Assembly (NCBI RefSeq): GCF_005795905.1
Contig: NZ_VAWE01000001.1
Coordinates: 2,452,501-2,516,500 of the forward strand
DNA length: 64,000 bases
Direction of reading: 5' to 3'
Source: Streptomyces marianii
GTDB lineage: Bacteria; Actinomycetota; Actinomycetes; Streptomycetales; Streptomycetaceae
In this document: in pieces, positions 62,904 through 64,000 of the stretch
Layout of the letters: every line of letters starts with the position of its first letter
How positions within the stretch are numbered: position 1 is the first letter of the stretch
Notes under the pieces: generated by a model
What the model saw: only the letters and a program-made list of their open reading frames with translations
The model's database searches: none
Told to the model about the DNA's origin: nothing
Position numbers and translations under genes: made by a program

Positions 62904-64000
62904 GTGACTCCCCGCAATGGCGTACGCCCCGCCAAACCGCTCGACGCATCCGACCGGGAACGGCTGCTCGCCGGCACGCACCACGATCCGCACTCCCTGC
63001 TGGGGGCGCACCTGGTCCGCGGCGGGGTGGTCTTCCGGGTGCTGCGGCCCTACGCGGAGTCGGTGACGGTCCTGGCCAAGGGGCTGCGCGCCGAGCTGCA
63101 CGACGACGGCGACGGATTCTTCTCGGCGCTGCTGCCCCTGCGGAAGGTCCCCGAGTACGCGCTCCAGGTCGGGTACGAGGACACGGTCGTCGAGTTCGCG
63201 GACCCGTACCGCTTCCTCCCCGCGCTGGGCGAGCTCGATCTGCATCTGATCGGCGAGGGACGGCACGAGGAGCTGTGGCACGCCCTCGGCGCCCGGCCGA
63301 TGACGCACCAGGGCGTCACGGGCACCCGTTTCACGGTCTGGGCGCCGAACGCCCGCGGGGTCAGGGTCGTGGGGGACTTCAACTACTGGGACGGCACGGC
63401 CTGCGCCATGCGTTCGCTGGGCGCCTGCGGGGTGTGGGAGCTGTTCGTACCCGGTGTGGGCGAGGGCGCGCTCTACAAGTTCGAGATCACCCGGCCCGAC
63501 GGCTCCCGCACGCTCCGGGCCGATCCGATGGCGCGCCGCACCGAGGTGCCGCCCGCGAACGCGTCCGTCGTCACCGAGTCCCACCACGTCTGGCACGACG
63601 AGACGTGGATGGCGAACCGCGGCGCCCGGCCGGTCCACGAGGCCCCGTTCTCCGTGTACGAGGTGCATCTGCCCTCCTGGCGCCCGGGGCTCACCTACCG
63701 CCAGCTGGCCGACCAGCTGCCCGCCTACGTCAAGGACCTGGGCTTCACCCATGTCGAGCTCATGCCGGTGGCGGAGCACCCCTTCGGCGGCTCGTGGGGC
63801 TACCAGGTCACCGGCTTCTACGCGCCCACCGCGCGGATGGGGACCCCGGACGACTTCCGCCACCTGGTCGACGCGCTGCACCGCGCCGGCATCGGGGTCG
63901 TCATGGACTGGGTGCCGGCGCACTTCCCCCGGGACGACTGGGCGCTTGCGGAGTTCGACGGGCGCCCGCTGTACGAGCACTCCGACCCGGCCCGCGCCGC
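62904..64000 (+). CDS. glgB: 1,4-alpha-glucan branching enzyme, 5' part
   Basis: Starts at GTG 62904 ([20 protein letters not shown]) with AAGGAGG seven bases before and runs off the right edge; about 365 codons are visible. N1 module ([11 protein letters not shown], typical of long GlgB), CBM48 module ([25 protein letters not shown]) and start of the GH13 barrel ([67 protein letters not shown]). The catalytic Asp/Glu/Asp lie outside the window. It introduces alpha-1,6 branches in the glucan made by GlgE and ends this operon. Confidence 0.96.
   Translation, partial: MTPRNGVRPAKPLDASDRERLLAGTHHDPHSLLGAHLVRGGVVFRVLRPYAESVTVLAKGLRAELHDDGDGFFSALLPLRKVPEYALQVGYEDTVVEFADPYRFLPALGELDLHLIGEGRHEELWHALGARPMTHQGVTGTRFTVWAPNARGVRVVGDFNYWDGTACAMRSLGACGVWELFVPGVGEGALYKFEITRPDGSRTLRADPMARRTEVPPANASVVTESHHVWHDETWMANRGARPVHEAPFSVYEVHLPSWRPGLTYRQLADQLPAYVKDLGFTHVELMPVAEHPFGGSWGYQVTGFYAPTARMGTPDDFRHLVDALHRAGIGVVMDWVPAHFPRDDWALAEFDGRPLYEHSDPARA

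Overview
The window is very GC-rich, codes densely on both strands with strong third-position GC, and uses purine-rich ribosome binding sites with many GTG starts. Together with the gene order this points to a Streptomyces chromosome. From memory, the order runs parallel to the S. coelicolor SCO549x-SCO544x core region. No tRNA, rRNA, CRISPR array or intact insertion sequence was seen.

Layout. 1-5 kb: a methionine-synthase-like gene (cut by the window edge), an SDR and a LOG-family protein, then mnmA, a peptidoglycan amidase and a cysteine desulfurase. MnmA and the desulfurase together suggest tRNA 2-thiolation; a 173-bp MITE-like element sits between the amidase and desulfurase stops. 5-9 kb: small membrane proteins, a FabR-like TetR regulator, a thioesterase and a TRIC channel, with a 39-bp tandem repeat. 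9-15 kb: a complete dipeptide/oligopeptide ABC importer operon (binding lipoprotein, two permeases, two ATPases) with an internal attenuator. 15-23 kb: two SseB-like proteins and a P-loop protein, then gcvT-gcvH-glyA-sdaA behind a tandem glycine riboswitch. This is one glycine/serine/one-carbon unit. 23-30 kb: an EF-hand protein, a GNAT, a YVTN lipoprotein, an RsbW-like ATPase, an enoyl-CoA hydratase and two L,D-transpeptidases, the second frameshifted. 30-44 kb: glgX, a heterodimeric ABC exporter, a TetR/DsbA-like/oxidoreductase module with a clear operator, a seven-bladed YVTN propeller protein and a secreted M4 protease.

44-64 kb is the alpha-glucan locus: glgP (minus) and glgE-treS-mak-glgB (plus), the GlgE pathway from trehalose through maltose-1-phosphate to branched glucan. 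Between glgP and glgE sit five minus-strand genes (46.8-56.8 kb) unrelated to glucan metabolism: a degenerate vWA-like protein, a P-loop GTPase with a proline-rich arm, a GAP1-like 867-aa protein, a membrane-anchored vWA protein, and a soluble Ser/Thr kinase with a beta-propeller. They look like a GTPase/GAP1/vWA/kinase system of the predicted NTP-dependent conflict (defence) type. This is the most interesting part of the window.

Starts were chosen from Shine-Dalgarno sequence, family N-termini and promoter position. Several differ from the longest open frame, and the reasons are given per gene.
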